From positions 1 through 8,932 of the forward strand of contig CAMLDR010000168.1 in assembly GCA_946478775.1 (NCBI GenBank): a stretch of DNA of 8,932 nucleotides, read 5' to 3'. The notes below the pieces were generated by a model, which saw only the letters and a program-made list of their open reading frames with translations, was not told the DNA's origin and did not search any database. The stretch's first letter is position 1. Each line of letters opens with the position of its first letter. The stretch comes from an uncultured Flavobacteriales bacterium (GTDB taxonomy: Bacteria; Bacteroidota; Bacteroidia; Flavobacteriales; Crocinitomicaceae). Shown here piece by piece: positions 7,501 through 8,932 of this stretch. The position numbers and the translations under genes were made by a program.

Positions 7501-7670
7501 CTGCTTGTGTAATAAGTATATGTGATCGGGAGCGGAATTCCCGTCGTTGTAGCGGAATAGATCCCGTCATTATTACAAGGCACCTGGGTGAAAGTACCCA
7601 CAAGTGTCTGACTAGTCACATACTGGGTAATACTAACCAGGAATAGAATTAAGAGGTTGAACTTTTTCAT
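4557..7670 (-). CDS. SprB-repeat T9SS surface protein with DUF7619-like and type A sorting domains
   Basis: This 1037-residue exported protein is a likely adhesin or cell-surface structural protein. A signal peptide covers residues 1-20. A degenerate SprB-like unit (about 107-176) precedes five clear SprB repeats at about 187-248, 260-323, 335-398, 410-473 and 484-548. Each has an early cysteine, a PYTYxW or PFTYxW core, and an ending like TDANGC. Residues 562-636 form an SdrD-B/carboxypeptidase-regulatory-like domain (TISGNVYVDANANCVDDAGE, then TNANGDYSF). Residues 659-795 look like a CARDB/DUF11-type beta sandwich. Residues 796-938 match DUF7619 (SYDPNYKEV, FDYTIHFQNEGT, NTANIYFDYNAPITTNT). 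A T9SS type A sorting domain (LDLYPVPVNDQLTI, then KKIILNK) ends the protein. SprB in Flavobacterium johnsoniae is the gliding adhesin, but this protein is far smaller, so gliding is not implied. It lies 99 bases downstream of the response regulator and ends in a strong terminator. Confidence 0.93.
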   Translation of the reverse strand: MKKFNLLILFLVSITQYVTSQTLVGTFTQVPCNNDGIYSATTTGIPLPITYTYYTSSQTITHANVNSATDQLTGIGMTSDAYVYCVATSGNVFQDVYSFYTPSFNFSAYGVSPVCPVTMGTLTATYVSGTTGPFDYTWTHTSTSTTYAGNNISAPIGSYSLEIEDQTTGCVLNIGDSNIYIQQLSNVTATINTTDASCTNGTATAVVSGGVAPYTYLWANGATTPGITGLSGGYHTLVITDAQGCQSTNLGAYVEQNPQIMVNTTVTNATCTQQNGSAIAFGSGGQGPYTYSWSNGQTGNTAANLPGGNYYQVVATDANGCVGNGGAFISINTPINVNYTSSPSQCTSPTGSATLTATGGTAPYTYSWGSNPSTTSTITNVAPGTYSFTVTDAVGCIRTGSVVVSPISTINADVNVSTVICPATTGTVTAAVSGSNAPFTYLWNTGATTNAISGVAIGSYSCVITDAVGCSVTKSNYLSSISPVHVGVTTVGASCLYTADGSATAVPTGGTAPYTYSWSNGETTATTSGLGVGNYNVTVTDANGCSRWKQLSIIDANTNQNCYCTISGNVYVDANANCVDDAGENGVENMRIYCSGFGSVFTNANGDYSFRVPTGTYTISQQIDQYYPLAACQSNSNVVSVVAAGGCNTTVDFANVINPLHDLKIVTMNSTVPPIPGNNYQQKVVVKNQGTITESGIQLGYEHDEQMPFVNASLPGFVQSTNPLTPESYGVQSGFPSLVPGDEEVILLNYTTPTNIPMGTVVDFYDTVASAAPIATNWLLDNTPWNNVQLFQTVVIASYDPNYKEVTPRGTGVEGFVPMDTKEFDYTIHFQNEGTYFAQNISVTDQLDVDLDWTTFKPGYSDYDYTTTISETGLVTFKFANINLPWKDQYGDALSSGLVNYSIKPKTNLPEGTVFTNTANIYFDYNAPITTNTTVNTLDEPAGIDETASSEGVTLDLYPVPVNDQLTIRVNNVSKSETAIVSIIDLTGKIVLSGNANLSEGSTILTKDLSGLMNGTYLTRIQFENGSSIVKKIILNK
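6027..7352 (-). repeat. Tandem SprB repeat block (about 75-residue units)
   Basis: The block holds six in-gene tandem units of 73-76 codons, the first degenerate. First cysteines of the five clear units fall at residues 198, 271, 346, 421 and 495; closing cysteines at 245, 321, 396, 470 and 545. Each unit therefore has a cysteine pair 47-50 residues apart, which could form a disulfide outside the cell. The units share motifs but differ in many codons, so they are old duplications rather than a freshly expanded array. Confidence 0.85.
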
Positions 7671-7769
7671 ATAGTAATCTTAAGTGAATTTCCTTAGTTA
7701 CCCGCCAAAAAAAGAGAAGTTGCCTGGGAAAGAAAAAAACAGGAACAATCCCGATAAAGAAGAAATCCT

Positions 7770-8396
7770 TTACCGGATTAATTTATTGTTCATTGCCCAG
7801 TTTATAAGCTGGTCGGAGTCACTCACCTGGGTTTTTTGAAAAATATTCTTCCGATGTGTTTTTACGGTGTGTTCCGAAATAAAAAGGCGGTTGGAGATTT
7901 CTTTACTGGTGGCTCCTTCCGCTATCAGTTCAATGATCTCAATTTCCCGTTCGCTCAGTCTGAATTCTTTGAATTCCTTCGGAGCATCTACAAAATCATT
8001 CAGCTGGTCAAAGTAGGTCTTCCCAGAAATAACCCGTTTGAGGGCTGTCAGGAGCTCTTTTCCCGTGTTGCTTTTTAAGATACAGCCGTCTGCCCCAGCT
8101 TCAAACAATTCGCGGATGAACTGCTTGCGGTTGTACATCGTGATGATGATCACTTTGATTGCGGGATATTGGGCTTTGAGCCGCTTGGTGCATTCAATGC
8201 CGTTCATTACCGGCATATTGATATCCAATAAAACAAGATCAAGCGGAACTTCCGCTGCTTTTTCAAGTACTTTTTGCCCGTTATCAACTATCCCGATGAT
8301 GTTCAGATTATCGGCAGTATTGAGAATAGCTGCAATACCGCCCGCAACAATGGGGTGATCATCTGCTATCAGAATGTTGGTTCTATGCTTCTCCAT
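7770..8396 (-). CDS. NarL/LuxR-family two-component response regulator
   Basis: The 208-residue product is a cytoplasmic DNA-binding regulator. Residues 5-123 are a receiver domain: acidic pair D12/D13, phospho-acceptor D58 in LVLLDINMPVMNG, switch residue T86 in VIIITMY, and conserved K108 in CILKSN. All catalytic positions are intact. Residues 145-200 form a LuxR-type helix-turn-helix (LSEREIEIIELIAEGATSKE, then ISEHTVKTHRKNIF). Phosphorylation of D58 by the partner kinase should control dimerisation and DNA binding. Its ATG lies inside the 3' end of the kinase gene, a 14-base overlap in a different frame, which indicates one transcript and probably translational coupling. Downstream, 99 bases away on the same strand, is the SprB-repeat surface protein gene, with only a weak 5-bp hairpin (7764-7779) between. 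That makes the surface gene a reasonable target or operon partner, though no operator is recognisable. Confidence 0.95.
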   Translation of the reverse strand: MEKHRTNILIADDHPIVAGGIAAILNTADNLNIIGIVDNGQKVLEKAAEVPLDLVLLDINMPVMNGIECTKRLKAQYPAIKVIIITMYNRKQFIRELFEAGADGCILKSNTGKELLTALKRVISGKTYFDQLNDFVDAPKEFKEFRLSEREIEIIELIAEGATSKEISNRLFISEHTVKTHRKNIFQKTQVSDSDQLINWAMNNKLIR

Positions 8397-8932
8397 GGAG
8401 TGGTATTTCGATAATAAATGTAGCTCCTTTGTTCAAAGATTCCATGTGGAAACTTCCCTGGTGTTTTTGACAGCGCGTTTGAATATTTTTCAATCCCATT
8501 CCCGGGGAGAGATGCTCCGGATCAAAACCGGCTCCGTCATCTTCATAAATAATTGTCAGTTCTTCCTGGATCCCGGTTACTTCCAAACGGATTTTGGATG
8601 CATTGGCATACCGCAGGGTATTGGTAATCAATTCCTGGATCATTTGGTATACATCTTTCGCCAGTTCCTGGGAGAGGTTGCTTTCAAGCGTAATGTAACA
8701 TTCCATTCGGATCTTTTTGGAATCATTGATCACCTGGCACAACTGTTCCAATGCCTTACTCAATCCATAGTAGTTCAAAGTGGAATTTCCCAGGTTGTGT
8801 GCAATCGCCCGCATTTCCTCAATGGAAGTCTTCATTTCGCGCTGCAGAATGACCAATAGTTCTTCCTGTTCCGGTGTAACCCGGCTTTTCTCCAACAGAT
8901 CGAGGTAAATCTGGACCGTTGAAAGTTGTCCT
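8383..8932 (-). CDS. Sensor histidine kinase, HisKA_3/HATPase_c type (3' part)
   Basis: The C-terminal 182 residues are visible and the frame stays open to the right edge, so the gene begins outside the window. An internal TTG at 8893-8895 should not be taken as the start. The first visible residues, GQLSTVQIYLDLLEKS, match the stretch just after the phospho-accepting histidine in the NarX/DesK-type dimerisation domain; the histidine itself should be about four residues beyond the edge. The second helix contains MRAIAHNLGNSTLNYYGL. The ATP-binding domain has an N box (IQELITNTLRYANAS, Asn at visible residue 104), a G1 box (DDGAGFD, 131-137), a G2 box (GMGLKNI, 144-150) and a closing GATFIIEIP. 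All key residues are present. The 3' end overlaps the response regulator start by 14 bases, identifying the cognate pair. The signal sensed is unknown because the sensor part is missing. Confidence 0.93.
   Translation of the reverse strand, partial: GQLSTVQIYLDLLEKSRVTPEQEELLVILQREMKTSIEEMRAIAHNLGNSTLNYYGLSKALEQLCQVINDSKKIRMECYITLESNLSQELAKDVYQMIQELITNTLRYANASKIRLEVTGIQEELTIIYEDDGAGFDPEHLSPGMGLKNIQTRCQKHQGSFHMESLNKGATFIIEIPLHGEA

Noticed and set aside
7764..7779. Hairpin AATCC/GGATT at the response regulator stop codon as a terminator
   Set aside because: Only five base pairs, overlapping the stop codon, and no uninterrupted T tract immediately after it.
8374..8859. 161-codon plus-strand open frame opposite the histidine kinase
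   Set aside because: It is the mirror of the kinase frame, whose N, G1 and G2 boxes are intact; the antisense product has no recognisable domain.
8893..8895. TTG as the start of the histidine kinase
   Set aside because: The frame continues upstream to the window edge with typical HisKA_3 sequence, so the true start lies outside.

Overview
The window looks like chromosomal sequence from a member of the Bacteroidota, most likely order Flavobacteriales; a Fluviicola/Crocinitomicaceae-type organism is a guess from overall gene character. Two predicted secreted proteins end in type IX secretion system (T9SS) type A sorting domains. One of them carries SprB-type repeats and a Bacteroidota DUF7619-like domain. 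Start codons mostly lack Shine-Dalgarno sequences, and one good TAnnTTTG -7 promoter box is visible. No rRNA, tRNA, CRISPR array, transposase or phage gene was found.

Layout from left to right. Positions 1-1084 (minus) hold the N-terminal 361 residues of a flavin disulfide oxidoreductase of the MerA/dihydrolipoamide dehydrogenase superfamily, cut by the left edge. A 309-base divergent spacer separates it from a plus-strand gene (1394-3034) for a 546-residue T9SS-secreted protein of unknown function, which ends in a hairpin terminator. Two copies of a 44-base imperfect direct repeat lie on either side of this gene. Next, on the minus strand, are a class I SAM-dependent methyltransferase (3225-3845) and a three-helix DUF202 membrane protein (3883-4311). 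A 245-base spacer with nested inverted repeats and a strong minus-strand terminator follows. The minus strand then carries a 1037-residue SprB-repeat T9SS surface protein (4557-7670), a NarL/LuxR-family response regulator (7770-8396), and the 3' part of a HisKA_3-type sensor histidine kinase (8383-8932), cut by the right edge.

The right half reads as one functional neighbourhood. Kinase and regulator overlap by 14 bases and must form a two-component pair. The large repeat protein follows 99 bases downstream on the same strand with no convincing terminator between, so it may be co-transcribed with the pair or controlled by it; this is inference. The methyltransferase and DUF202 gene are close together, but the methyltransferase appears to have its own promoter. 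No clearly new multi-gene system is apparent. The least explained items are the nested inverted-repeat element at 4383-4501, the paired direct repeats around the 546-residue gene, and the unassigned body of that secreted protein.
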